Made by a program: the position numbers and the translations under genes
The notes under the pieces: generated by a model
Databases searched by the model: none
Told to the model about the DNA's origin: nothing
What the model saw: the letters and a program-made list of their open reading frames with translations, nothing else
Shown: piece after piece, positions 25,966 through 34,539 of the stretch
How positions within the stretch are numbered: the first letter of the stretch is position 1
Layout: the number at the start of each line of letters is the position of its first letter
From: Levyella massiliensis
Lineage (GTDB): Bacteria > Bacillota > Clostridia > Tissierellales > Peptoniphilaceae
Length of the DNA: 48,741 nt
Direction: 5' to 3'
Assembly: GCF_000308275.2 (NCBI RefSeq)
Contig: NZ_HG529491.1
Span: forward strand, 420,700 to 469,440

Positions 25966-28152
25966 ATGCAAGTGAAGGGAACGGTATCAAAAATCCGCTA
26001 TCGCAATGAAGAGAGTGGATGGACCGTTTGCGTGCTGTCCACACCGGATGGCGATCTCCCTTGCGTAGGCACTTTTTTTGCGCTTTCAGAAGGGGAGGAT
26101 ATGGCCTTTGAGGGCGATCTCGTCTACCATCCGAAATACGGTGAACAGCTGTCAGTCAGAAAGTTTCAAAAAATCGAGCCCACGACCACAGAACAGTTGG
26201 AGCGCTATCTTGCCTCCGATGCCATTCCGCACATCGGTCCCAAACGTGCGCACCAATTGGTGGAAGAATACGGTACGAATGTGCTGACGATTTTGCGGGA
26301 AGAGCCTTCCATTCTGTTGCAGCTGCGCGGCATCGGTCCCGTGAAAGCCGCGGAAATTCAGGAAGCGCTCATTGCGCAAGAAGCCTCCCAGCAAACCATG
26401 CTCTATCTCCAGGGGCTTGGCATCGGTCCGCACACCGCCCAGGAAATCTATCGCGTTTATGGGCAGGATGCCAAAGAACAGATTGAGAAAGATCCGTATG
26501 CATTGGTGGATCAGGTGGAAGGCATCGGCTTTCTCACCGCCGACGCCATTGCGCAAAAGACCGGCGTCCAAAAGGACTCCTTACAACGCACGAAAGCGGG
26601 GATTGCGTATCTTTGCGAGCGCGCGGCACTTTCCGACGGCGCCTGCTATTTGACGGACAAGGAGCTGGATCGCGGCTTGGAGAAACTCTTGGGCGAAGTG
26701 CCTTCCTCAAAAGAAGAGGCATGCTTTGATCTGATTTTGAAGCAGAGACTCGTCCGCGACACGAAAACCCGCCGACTGTATTTGCGTCGCTTGGATACAG
26801 CGGAACACGACGTGGCACAGCGCCTTGTGACGCTCTTGGAGGAGCCGCGCGAGCCGCTTTCCGTGGACTTGGAGGCATTGCAGCGGGCTATCGGCCTCAC
26901 CGCCGACGCACAGCAACAAGCGGCCATTGCTGAAGCGGCAGCATCACCCGTCTTAGTCATCACCGGCGGCCCCGGCACCGGCAAGACCACCATCGTGCGC
27001 GCGGTCTTGGAACTCTTTGATGAAAATCATTTGGCCACAGCGCTGGCAGCACCGACTGGACGCGCCGCAAAGCGATTGGAACAGTCCACTGACCGAGAAG
27101 CGCTGACCATCCATCGCCTGCTCGGCTATCGCGGCGGGGAAGAAACATCTCTTCCGGAACGGAATGCCGAGAACCCCTTGGACGCGGATGCGGTGATTGT
27201 GGATGAGGTCAGCATGGTGGATTTGCAACTCATGGCACACCTCACCTCCGCTCTTAGCGATACCGCCCGTCTGGTTCTCGTGGGCGATACGGATCAGTTG
27301 CCTTCCGTCGGCGCCGGCAACGTCCTGCATGATCTTATTGCTTCGGGCATCATTCCCACCGTGCGCCTCGAACATATTTATCGCCAATCCGAACGCTCAA
27401 GCATCGTACAAAATGCCCACCGCGTTCGTCGCGGCCAAGCACCCGTGGCCAACGAGGATGCCGGCGATTTCTTCTTTCTTCCCACGCGCAATGTGCGCGA
27501 TGCCGCCGATCTCATCGAAGATCTCGTCACGCGCCGCCTGCCCGCCTATTACGGCTTTTCTCCCTTTGAAGACATTCAGGTGCTCTCCGCCATGAAGAAG
27601 GGCGAATGCGGCGTCATCACCTTGAACGAGCGCCTGCAGCGCGCATTAAACCCGCCCCGCGAAGGCAAAAATGAAATGGAAGTGGGCGATCACCTGTTTC
27701 GCGAAGGCGATCGGGTGATGCAAATTAAAAATGACTATGACTTGCCATGGAAGCTTCATGGCGATGAAGGAGAAGGGGTCTACAACGGAGACTTTGGCGT
27801 TCTTACCGCCATCGATCCGGATGGCGATGCCATGACCGTGGATTATGACGGGCGCCTGGCGCACTACGAACCAAAGCAGTTCCGCGAACTGGACCTTTCC
27901 TATGCCATCACTATTCATAAATCCCAAGGCTCCGAATTTCCCTGCGTCGTGATTGCTATCGTGCCCGGCGCTCCGATGCTCCTCACCCGTAACATTCTCT
28001 ACACCGCTATGACGCGCGCCCGCAATCTATGCATTTGCGTCGGCGATACAGCAACGCTTCAGCGCATGGTCGAAAACAACTACACCCGTCGACGCAATGC
28101 ATCGCTGGATGAACGTCTGCGCGACGCTCTGACGCGGTATCGCGAAATATAA
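25966..28152 (+). CDS. recD2: RecD2-type ATP-dependent DNA helicase
   Basis: 728 residues from the ATG at 25966 (GAGG five bases upstream). The N-terminal OB-like and helix-hairpin-helix region (about 1-200, with VEGIGFLTADAIAQKTG) is typical of RecD2/YrrC, not of RecBCD RecD. The superfamily 1 helicase core has Walker A GGPGTGKTT (about 334-342), APTGRAAKRL, Walker B DEVSMVD, GDTDQLPSVGAGNVL, and the C-terminal YAITIHKSQGSEFPCV and LLTRNILYTAMTRA. It is a 5'-3' helicase in genome maintenance and mismatch or recombination repair. Head-to-tail with murA (20 bp) and the ComF gene (9 bp), so likely one transcript. Confidence 0.95.
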   Translation: MQVKGTVSKIRYRNEESGWTVCVLSTPDGDLPCVGTFFALSEGEDMAFEGDLVYHPKYGEQLSVRKFQKIEPTTTEQLERYLASDAIPHIGPKRAHQLVEEYGTNVLTILREEPSILLQLRGIGPVKAAEIQEALIAQEASQQTMLYLQGLGIGPHTAQEIYRVYGQDAKEQIEKDPYALVDQVEGIGFLTADAIAQKTGVQKDSLQRTKAGIAYLCERAALSDGACYLTDKELDRGLEKLLGEVPSSKEEACFDLILKQRLVRDTKTRRLYLRRLDTAEHDVAQRLVTLLEEPREPLSVDLEALQRAIGLTADAQQQAAIAEAAASPVLVITGGPGTGKTTIVRAVLELFDENHLATALAAPTGRAAKRLEQSTDREALTIHRLLGYRGGEETSLPERNAENPLDADAVIVDEVSMVDLQLMAHLTSALSDTARLVLVGDTDQLPSVGAGNVLHDLIASGIIPTVRLEHIYRQSERSSIVQNAHRVRRGQAPVANEDAGDFFFLPTRNVRDAADLIEDLVTRRLPAYYGFSPFEDIQVLSAMKKGECGVITLNERLQRALNPPREGKNEMEVGDHLFREGDRVMQIKNDYDLPWKLHGDEGEGVYNGDFGVLTAIDPDGDAMTVDYDGRLAHYEPKQFRELDLSYAITIHKSQGSEFPCVVIAIVPGAPMLLTRNILYTAMTRARNLCICVGDTATLQRMVENNYTRRRNASLDERLRDALTRYREI

Positions 28153-28161
28153 GGAGTTGCC

Positions 28162-28845
28162 ATGTCCTTTTTATTTCTTTCCAAAGACGTCTGCCCCTTC
28201 TGCGGTCAAGTGGCTGACGGCGCCTACGGTCTTTGCCGTTCCTGTACCGACGCCCTGGAACCAGTCGGCGCCTGTCACAGCCTGCCGACCACGCCCCCTT
28301 TTTATTCCTTCAGCGCCTACTTTTATAATCGCTTCCTGCGCGACCATTTCAGCGCCTATAAATTCCAGCGCCAAACGGCCTACGAATCCGTCTTTTGTGC
28401 CATGCTCAGCGCCTATGTCCGGCAACACCCGTTGCTCTCCCGTCTGCGCTGGGTATCCTTTATACCGCAGACCCATCGCAATGAAGTGCTTCGTGCCTCG
28501 AATCCGGCCGCAGCGTTTGCCACACGCCTTTCCGGCGACCTACACATTCCGTTGCGTCCATTGCTGGAAAAAGCCGGCCATCGCCGTGCCCAAAAGAAGG
28601 CGGGCGCACTGGAACGCATTCGCAATGTGGAAGGCGCATTTTGCCCCTTACCCGATGCCCTCCGCCAACCGCCTTCCGGCGTCGGTATCCTTTGCGATGA
28701 TTTTTATACCACCGGTCACACGATGCAGGAAGGCCTCAGCACCCTCTATGCCAACGGTCTTTATGCCGTCGGCCTCACCTTAGCCTGCGTGCGTTACCCG
28801 ACGCCGGAGGAACAAGAACGCAAAGACACCCCGTCCAAAGATTGA
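28162..28845 (+). CDS. ComF-family phosphoribosyltransferase-like protein
   Basis: 227 residues, ribosome site AAGGAG. An N-terminal zinc ribbon uses C11, C14, C25 and C28 (CPFCG and CRSC). The middle has the FKFQRQTAYESVF and IPQTHRN segments of ComFC proteins, and the phosphoribosyltransferase loop is LCDDFYTTGHTMQEG (about 177-191), where the usual DDVxTTG reads DDFYTTG. ComFC-type proteins are cytosolic and support DNA transformation in competent bacteria. The gene sits directly behind the helicase recD2, a plausible DNA-uptake or repair context. An overlapping frame from 28157 is a shadow. Natural competence cannot be concluded from this gene alone. Confidence 0.85.
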   Translation: MSFLFLSKDVCPFCGQVADGAYGLCRSCTDALEPVGACHSLPTTPPFYSFSAYFYNRFLRDHFSAYKFQRQTAYESVFCAMLSAYVRQHPLLSRLRWVSFIPQTHRNEVLRASNPAAAFATRLSGDLHIPLRPLLEKAGHRRAQKKAGALERIRNVEGAFCPLPDALRQPPSGVGILCDDFYTTGHTMQEGLSTLYANGLYAVGLTLACVRYPTPEEQERKDTPSKD

Positions 28846-28896
28846 TAGCGTAAGGCAGCCACGACATGGCCACGCCATGCCACGAAAGGAGTTGTT

Positions 28897-29826
28897 ATGA
28901 AAACCGTATTGATGGAGCCGTTAAATATTTCAAAAGAATTGTTGGACATTCTCTCCGCCCCGCTTCGCGATGGGAACAACACTTTCACCGCCTATGACAC
29001 GAAGCCGGCCACGCCCGAAGAATGGATCGCTCGCCTTGGCGATGCAGACCAACTCATTTTAGCCAATACGCCCATGCCGGAAGCCGTCCTGGACGCCGCT
29101 CCCAACCTGAAATACATCAATATCGCTTTTACCGGCACGGATCACGTGCCCGTGGCGCAAGCCGAAACTAAGGGCATTCAGGTTATCAATGCCGCCGGCT
29201 ACTCTGACGAAGGCGTTGCTGAGCTTGTCCTCGGCATGACCATTAGCCTCTTGCGCCGCCTGGGAGAAGCCGACATAGCCCTTCGGCACGGCGGCCGCGC
29301 CGCCGACTTCCTTGGGAATGAAATTGCCGGCCGCACCGTCGGCATCATCGGCACCGGCCACATCGGAAAACGCGTTGCCCAACTTTTTGCCGCCCTCGGC
29401 GCCAACCTGATCGGCACCAATCGCTCCGAACACGACGACGTCAAAGCCCTCGGACTTCAATACGTCCCCCTGGACGAACTCCTCCATCGCGCCGACATCA
29501 TCACGGTCCACCTGCCAAGCACCCCCGAAACCAAAGATTTTCTTGCCGCCCGCGAATTTGCGCAGATGAAACCATCCGCGATTCTCATCAACTGCGCCCG
29601 CGGTCCCATTGTGAACTCCACCGATCTGGCCCAAGCCCTCAGCGATGGCGTTCTTGCCGGTGCGGCGGTGGATGTCTTTAACCAAGAACCGCCCCTCACC
29701 GACGCCGAGCCCCTCCTCCACGCGCCCAACACCCTCCTCACCCCGCACATCGGCTACTTTACCCGTGAAGCCATGATCAAGCGCGCCAAGATTGTCTTTG
29801 CCCACGCCTGCGCCTGGGCGGATTGA
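28897..29826 (+). CDS. D-isomer-specific 2-hydroxyacid dehydrogenase family protein
   Basis: 309 residues, ribosome site AAAGGAG. The catalytic domain is split around a Rossmann domain with GIIGTGHIGKRVAQ (about 149-162). The catalytic trio is present: Arg in NCARGPIV (about 233), Glu in FNQEPPL (about 263) and His in LTPHIGYF (about 284). It reduces a 2-oxoacid, or oxidises a D-2-hydroxyacid, with NAD(P)H. The substrate cannot be read; hydroxypyruvate, glyoxylate, 2-oxoisocaproate and phosphoglycerate are all options, and the short length without an ACT domain argues against a regulated SerA. It stands 51 bp behind the ComF gene. Confidence 0.9.
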   Translation: MKTVLMEPLNISKELLDILSAPLRDGNNTFTAYDTKPATPEEWIARLGDADQLILANTPMPEAVLDAAPNLKYINIAFTGTDHVPVAQAETKGIQVINAAGYSDEGVAELVLGMTISLLRRLGEADIALRHGGRAADFLGNEIAGRTVGIIGTGHIGKRVAQLFAALGANLIGTNRSEHDDVKALGLQYVPLDELLHRADIITVHLPSTPETKDFLAAREFAQMKPSAILINCARGPIVNSTDLAQALSDGVLAGAAVDVFNQEPPLTDAEPLLHAPNTLLTPHIGYFTREAMIKRAKIVFAHACAWAD

Positions 29827-29868
29827 GGGAGGTGAATGCCCTGCGGACTGAGCAAGGTTATTACCCGC

Positions 29869-29994
29869 CGGCGCTTGTGCCGGCTGAGCAACGCCAATGC
29901 CCGTCAGCAGCGGGCGAATAGAGAAGAAGCAGAAGGCGGCCTTTCGGGCCGCCTTCCTTTTTTATTTTTATTAAAGCCCGGCAAAGCCGGGCTT
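29869..29994. repeat. Partial multi-hairpin element, copy 3, with terminator for the dehydrogenase gene
   Basis: Hairpins GCCGGC/GCCGGC, GCCCG/CGGGC, AAGGCGGCC/GGCCGCCTT (29933-29955, followed by CCTTTTTTATTTTT: a strong plus-strand terminator) and AAGCCCGGC/GCCGGGCTT (29974-29994). The third hairpin and its GAAGAAG lead-in match the last hairpin of the two other multi-hairpin elements. It ends the dehydrogenase gene. Confidence 0.75.
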
Positions 29995-30108
29995 CCTTAT
30001 TATATAACCGTCGGCCGCCAGGCAGACACCTTTTGGGCGGAACCATTTTTATGGTTGCATTTTGGATTCGCCGAAAATTGCGTTGCAGCACGTTTCAGCA
30101 ACTTCGTT
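29995..30108. repeat. Intergenic stretch with one dispersed repeat unit and a stray array-C spacer motif
   Basis: 30006-30044 resembles one unit of the 12757-12915 repeat (GGCAGACACCTTTTGGGC). GCCGAAAATTGCG at 30070-30082 equals the spacer motif of the inverted array C2 rather than that of the adjoining array C1. No gene is seen. Confidence 0.55.
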
Positions 30109-30337
30109 AGCTAGGTAAAAATCGAATATGGGAAAATACCTAGTCGCCGTGCGGCGCCCGTGTGTGATTTTGGACTAGGTAAAAATCGAATATGGGAAAA
30201 TACCTAGTCGCCGTGCGGCGCCCGTGTGCGATTTTCGACTAGGTAAAAACGGTATATGGAAAAATACCTAGTCGCTGCGCGGCGCCCGTGTGTGATTTCG
30301 GACTAGGTAAAAAGCGAATATGGGAAAATACCTAGTC
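30109..30337. repeat. Palindrome array C1: four units, exact 64-bp period
   Basis: Units with arms CTAGGTA and TACCTAG, extended to GACTAGGTA/TACCTAGTC in most copies, begin at 30111, 30175, 30239 and 30303: exactly 64 bp each time. The interior is AAAATCGAATATGGGAAAA and the spacer is like CGCCGTGCGGCGCCCGTGTG. The last unit ends 45 bp from the stop of the YihY-like gene. The family recurs in reverse orientation upstream of that gene (31543-31899). Confidence 0.95.
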
Positions 30338-30381
30338 GCCGTGCGGTGCCTTGCCTGCTCCGCTATCGCCAGTTGCCGTGT

Positions 30382-31428
30382 CTAACGCGCCTTTCCCTTT
30401 TTCGCTCCGCCTTTTTCCATCGCCATGCCTTTAGCCTTCGCCTTCCGCAAACGAGCTACCGCAATGGTTTCAGCGCCGATGATGAGAATGAGGCAGGTGT
30501 ATTTGAGCCAGACAAAAAGACCAAGAATACCAGCTAGGGAGCCGAAGTAGAGGGAAAGGCGGGAGACGTGGTCGAGGACGTAGCCGTAAATCCCGGTCAA
30601 AAGCAGAATGCCGATGCCGGCGACGATGCCGCCGTAAGCGGATTCTCGCCAGGTGATGTTGCCATGACTGACCAAGGGAGCGGTGCGATAGAAGAGCACT
30701 AGCGTAAAGAGGAAGAAGCAGAGGGGGAGCGCGCGGCCCAGGAAGGAACGCAGGAGGCGGACAAGCACATCCAACTCACGAATGCCAAACTCGTGAATCG
30801 CTTTGTCGGCGACGCCCATTAAGCCGCGATAAAAGACGAAGAGGACGAGCAGAAGCAAAATGGCCGTCAGAAAGAGCACCGTATAGACCATTGCAAAGGA
30901 GCGACGCATGAGGCTTTTGCCGCGCAGACGGAAACCGAGCGATGTATTGACGTCCAAGATGAGCTTGTTAAAGCCGTTGGAGCCCAGCCAAATGGCGGAG
31001 AGCAAGCCAAACCCGATGGTGCCGGGATTGACATTTTGCGTGAGAACCGCCAGAACTTCGGCGAGGATTTTTGCGATGGCGTCTGGCAACAGGCGCAGAA
31101 GGCTGTAGACGGAATTGGTGGGATGGGCAAAGAATAGCGATGCAAGCATCACAAAGAGTAGCAGGAGCGGAATGCTTGCCATCAAAAGGTCGTAGGATAG
31201 CGATGAGGCGCGATAGAGCAGATCTTGGTTGCGCATCCGATGCAAAAAGCCAAACAGAAAACCGAGGAATCGCTGCTGCAGCGGCGCGCGGGTGGCATTG
31301 CCATGCTGAGTGCGGGAGCTATTGCCTCGCGGGGGGCGGGAGGCATCTTCACGCGAGGCAGGGCGCGCGGCGACGCGCGGAACCTTTGCCGTAGGCGTTT
31401 TCTCCAATTGTTGATCCTCTCTTTGCAT
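30382..31428 (-). CDS. YihY/BrkB (UPF0761) family inner membrane protein
   Basis: 348 residues from the second of two adjacent ATGs (31428 or 31431), because GGAGG is seven bases upstream; a longer frame to 31560 runs into a palindrome of array C2 and is not used. A charged, Arg/Ala/Pro-rich N-tail of about 60 residues precedes six helices. Family features are RNQDLLYRASSLSYDLLMASIPLLLL, GLLSAIWLGSNGFNKLI and the C-terminal LAGILGLFVWLKYTCLILIIGAE. Members were once called ribonuclease BN but are membrane proteins of uncertain, possibly transport, function. It is the only gene between two inverted palindrome arrays. Confidence 0.87.
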   Translation of the reverse strand: MQREDQQLEKTPTAKVPRVAARPASREDASRPPRGNSSRTQHGNATRAPLQQRFLGFLFGFLHRMRNQDLLYRASSLSYDLLMASIPLLLLFVMLASLFFAHPTNSVYSLLRLLPDAIAKILAEVLAVLTQNVNPGTIGFGLLSAIWLGSNGFNKLILDVNTSLGFRLRGKSLMRRSFAMVYTVLFLTAILLLLVLFVFYRGLMGVADKAIHEFGIRELDVLVRLLRSFLGRALPLCFFLFTLVLFYRTAPLVSHGNITWRESAYGGIVAGIGILLLTGIYGYVLDHVSRLSLYFGSLAGILGLFVWLKYTCLILIIGAETIAVARLRKAKAKGMAMEKGGAKKGKAR

Positions 31429-31542
31429 CATTGCTCCTCCTGCAGTTATGGCCATCGCCGCGGCGATTTCCCATATTTTCTTTATAGATACCCAAGGATC
31501 GGCATTTGTTTGCCTGGTTCGTGCGGCGCAACAAAGCGTGTC

Positions 31543-31899
31543 GACTAGGTATTTTTCCAAATTCGCTTTTTACCTAGCCGAAAATTGCGCACGGATGCAG
31601 CGTAGCGACTAGGTATTTTTCCAAATACGCTTTTTACCTAGTCGAAAATTGCGCATGAATGCCCCACAGCGACTAGGTATTTTTTCAAATACCGTTTTTA
31701 CCTAGCCGAAAATCGCGTACGGATGCAGCGTGTCGACTAGGTATTTTTCCAAATTCGCTTTTTACCTAGCCGAAAATTGCGCACGGGCACCGCACGGCGA
31801 CTAGGTATTTTTCCATATACGCTTTTTACCTAGTCGGAAATTGCGCATAGGTGCTCCATGGAGACTAGGTATTTTTCTATATACGCTTTTTACCTAGCC
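31543..31899. repeat. Palindrome array C2: six units, exact 64-bp period, inverted relative to C1
   Basis: CTAGGTA...TACCTAG units begin at 31545, 31609, 31673, 31737, 31801 and 31865, exactly 64 bp apart. The interior (TTTTTCCAAATTCGCTTTT) and spacer (CGAAAATTGCGCACGG, CACCGCACGGCGACTAGG) are the reverse complement of array C1, which shows the inverted orientation. The first unit lies about 115 bp upstream of the YihY-like start and may overlap its promoter region. Confidence 0.95.
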
Positions 31900-31941
31900 G
31901 CCGTAGTGACTAAGACGCCGCAGACGTCGTTCCTTAATGGT

Positions 31942-31976
31942 AAAAACGCCCCGCAAGGGATCCTTGCGGGGCGTTT
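31942..31976 (-). terminator. Intrinsic terminator of pckA
   Basis: Fifteen-bp stem AAACGCCCCGCAAGG / CCTTGCGGGGCGTTT; on the minus strand it runs into TTTTTACC. It separates pckA from array C2. Confidence 0.9.
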
Positions 31977-32026
31977 CCTAATTCAAATTGTAGGCCGCGC
32001 TCGCTTGCGAGCAATCGCCGGCGCTT

Positions 32027-33655
32027 TTACTTCTCCAGATCCAGCAGCAGAGCAATGGCGTCGTCCGGCAGGCGGTTGAAGCCCTTCTGCTCTTTTAGGA
32101 AGTTGGTGCGGTTCTCGAGGCTGTGATGGACGCCTTGGCGATAGTCGGCGTCATCGGGAACTTCGAAGCCCGGGATCACGGCATATTCCATGCCCTTCAT
32201 GGCTTTCAAAGGCTTCCACTCCGTGGTGCCGTCCACGAGACTTTCGATGGCAGCAATGGTAACTTCCTTGGGCACTTTTTGATCCAGGAAGAAGCCGGTG
32301 TTCAGGATATAGCCATCAATGCCCTGCTCAAAGAGGGCCAGGAACTTACGGTAGTCGTCGTTCAAAGGATAGGTGCGGAACGGGTTGGCGTAGGGTTCGA
32401 TGACCAGTTTGTTGGGGTCAACGCCTTTGGCCAGACGTTCGGCGCTGGTGCGCTTCGTGGAAAGAGTGGCGCCCATAAGGGCAGCAATCTTCGGGTCATG
32501 CACGCGTACCAGCGGCGGCAGAACCGGATCCTTCATGATCCATGCGACGGCGCTCATCGGCTGATGCAGGACGTCCACACGGTTCGGGGACCAGAGGCGG
32601 GATTTCACCGCGCGGCCGTTGCCGTTGCGGATATCTTCGGAGACGATGATCTTCTTACCATTTTCATCCAAGGTGACACCGCAGTTTTGAACGGTCAAGA
32701 GATACTTGTTATCCGGCGATGAAGCAGGATAGTCCGCCGTCTTATCAAAGTAGGACGGCTCGAGCGCCACAGAGCTGAAGTCCTTCGTGGAGATGATGAA
32801 GGCATCGTCATGCAGAACGCGAATGTCGTATTTGCCGTCGTGTTTGGCGTGGGTGAGGGTGGATTTGCCCGAACCCGAAAGACCAAAGACCGCCAGCGTG
32901 AATGGGGAATCGCCGTCCGGATTAAAGGTCTTGCAACCGCCGTGGCAGCAGGCGTAGTTGTGACGGTTGGCAATGGACCATGCCAGCGTCAGCGTACCTT
33001 TTTTATGTTCGCCAAAGTATCTCATGCCCAGGAGAGCAGCGCAGTTGTGCTGGGAATCGAAGTAGGTGAGACCCAGCGGGTGCTCTTCATGCGACCATTG
33101 CGGATCCGAGAAAACGTAGATGTCTCCCTCGCCATCGATGGGCTTGGATTTAGCATAGAGTTCTTCGTATTCGGGAGTGCAGGGCTGGAAATTCAGCATC
33201 CAGTTATAAAGGATGTTTTCTTCTCCTTCGGGGATTAAGAGGTGGGCGCGCACCATGAAATCCGTATCCAGACCTACAAAGACCTGGGCGTGATACATCG
33301 TGCCCCAGCGCGTGTCATAGACCGCTTCCATCACGCGGCGATTCAAGGTGTTCGAATCCACGCCTTCATCACCGACGATGCGACGCGCGGCAGCGGTACG
33401 GCCGGTGACGGCGCCATCGTTGAACAATAAAACTTTGGCATCGGCGGGGAGGCCCAGCTTTTCCGGCTGCTCGATGGGAAGATCCGTCACGACGGTGCCG
33501 GTGGAGTTCTTGGCCATCTCATAGGCTTCCGCCAACGTTTTCACCTCTACGACATTATTGCCATAGAAAGGCGTTTCCACGATGGTGCGCAAAGCGCTCA
33601 TCGCTGACAGAGAGGGACCTAATTCCTCACGAGAAAATTTCGTTTTTGTGGACAT
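32027..33655 (-). CDS. pckA: Phosphoenolpyruvate carboxykinase (ATP)
   Basis: 542 residues, usual length. The kinase-1a loop is FGLSGSGKSTLTH (about 257-269), compared with GLSGTGKTT in most enzymes. The second metal motif is LHDDAFIIS. The substrate region includes GMRYFGEHKKGTLTLAWSIANR, and the adenine region reads YILNTGFFLDQKV. It interconverts oxaloacetate plus ATP with PEP, CO2 and ADP (EC 4.1.1.49); in fermenters it often runs toward oxaloacetate, gaining ATP. The Ser for Thr changes in the loop and loss of the usual GDDEHCW wording mark a divergent clade, not loss of function. Start supported by AGAAAGAGAA. Likely links glutamate or PEP carbon flow to C4 acids. Confidence 0.92.
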   Translation of the reverse strand: MSTKTKFSREELGPSLSAMSALRTIVETPFYGNNVVEVKTLAEAYEMAKNSTGTVVTDLPIEQPEKLGLPADAKVLLFNDGAVTGRTAAARRIVGDEGVDSNTLNRRVMEAVYDTRWGTMYHAQVFVGLDTDFMVRAHLLIPEGEENILYNWMLNFQPCTPEYEELYAKSKPIDGEGDIYVFSDPQWSHEEHPLGLTYFDSQHNCAALLGMRYFGEHKKGTLTLAWSIANRHNYACCHGGCKTFNPDGDSPFTLAVFGLSGSGKSTLTHAKHDGKYDIRVLHDDAFIISTKDFSSVALEPSYFDKTADYPASSPDNKYLLTVQNCGVTLDENGKKIIVSEDIRNGNGRAVKSRLWSPNRVDVLHQPMSAVAWIMKDPVLPPLVRVHDPKIAALMGATLSTKRTSAERLAKGVDPNKLVIEPYANPFRTYPLNDDYRKFLALFEQGIDGYILNTGFFLDQKVPKEVTIAAIESLVDGTTEWKPLKAMKGMEYAVIPGFEVPDDADYRQGVHHSLENRTNFLKEQKGFNRLPDDAIALLLDLEK

Positions 33656-33922
33656 AGCGTTCTCTTTCTATGCCGTCGACAAGGCGTGGCCTTGGCGGGG
33701 CAAGGTTCCATGCGGTTGCCCGCATCCTAGAAGCCCGAAGTGCGGGACACTTCTCTACGGTACGGCCCCGAAGCGGGGCAAACTGACGTATTACCATTGA
33801 TAATATAGTAACGCAAGGCGCGAGGAATCTCAATGGAAAAAGGATTTCCGCAGGGGGGGCGGAAGAGCAATTTGTCCGTGACGGAATGGGGTACACATAG
33901 TAAGGAAAGGAAAGGAGGCATT
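33656..33922. other. pckA leader with several hairpins; divergent promoter region
   Basis: Read on the minus strand, the 130 bases before pckA hold small hairpins: CCCCGCTTCGGGG near 33768-33780, GCGGGCAACCGC near 33711-33722 and AAGGCCACGCCTT near 33682-33694. A weak promoter-like pair, TTGCGT and TAATAC (17-bp spacing), lies further up near 33796-33824. This could be a structured leader; no known riboswitch is recognised. The plus-strand gene at 33923 has a good GAAAGGAGG site. Confidence 0.4.
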
Positions 33923-34465
33923 ATGTATGGAGATCAAAAGCCGCTGCGTGCCTTTGACAAGGTACAGCGACGCTTTCCCAATCGCCGCAAGGAAAGAGAG
34001 CGGGTGCGGGATTATGAACGGTTTTGTAAAAGCATAGAGACGGAACCGATGTGGGTGTGGAAGCGGATTGAAGAAGCGGATCAGCTTATTGCTACATTGG
34101 AGACAGGGATTCGTCGTGTGCGGCAGCGCTTGGAAGAGCGGGAGGAGCCTGTCCTCTCCACCCTGCATCCGCTGACGGAAGCGGGACAGCAGCATCTGTT
34201 GCGCAAAAGACTGTTGCAGACGGCAACTACTATGGAAAGGTTTTTAAGCCTCGTGCATAACCACACGGCATTCCGCGACGAGGTAGCCGCCATGGAACCG
34301 CTCAAGGTTGCACCCCAACCGCTCCCGGGACAAGCGGACAATCCGCGTCGGATGCGCCGAACGCTACTCGCGTATCAAGAAGAAATGAACCGCGCCCTGA
34401 GCGATTTGAAACAATTGCGTCGCCGCATGATTCGCTACTTGACCCGCCTCACACGGGATATGTGA
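33923..34465 (+). CDS. Basic helical protein of unknown function
   Basis: 180 residues from the ATG at 33923, chosen for AAAGGAGG upstream; an in-frame ATG at 33833 has no site. The sequence is rich in Arg, Glu, Leu and Gln with predicted long helices (RIEEADQLIATLETGIRRVRQRLEERE about 46-72; LKQLRRRMIRYLTRLTRDM at the end). There is no signal peptide, membrane segment or recognisable catalytic motif. A Pro-rich break (VAPQPLPGQADNPR, about 135-148) separates two helical halves. It could be a coiled-coil structural or nucleic-acid-associated protein. The HtrA gene follows 74 bp downstream. No family recognised. Confidence 0.6.
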   Translation: MYGDQKPLRAFDKVQRRFPNRRKERERVRDYERFCKSIETEPMWVWKRIEEADQLIATLETGIRRVRQRLEEREEPVLSTLHPLTEAGQQHLLRKRLLQTATTMERFLSLVHNHTAFRDEVAAMEPLKVAPQPLPGQADNPRRMRRTLLAYQEEMNRALSDLKQLRRRMIRYLTRLTRDM

Positions 34466-34539
34466 ATTTTGTGTAACATATTTCCTTCAAAGCCGTCGGA
34501 TAGGCTTAGGGCACCATGAAAGAAGGAAAGGGGAACAGC

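Noticed and set aside
28157-28783. Overlapping 208-codon frame in the ComF-type gene
   Set aside because: The frame starting at 28162 carries the zinc ribbon and phosphoribosyltransferase motif; the other is a Pro/Ala-rich shadow.
29836-30114. 92-codon open frame after the dehydrogenase gene
   Set aside because: It runs through hairpins of the terminator and repeat unit and shows no protein-like sequence.
13021-31899. CRISPR arrays
   Set aside because: Repeat-plus-spacer length (64 bp) and regularity look CRISPR-like, but the intervening sequences are near-identical within each array, the repeats are full palindromes, and no cas gene is in the window.
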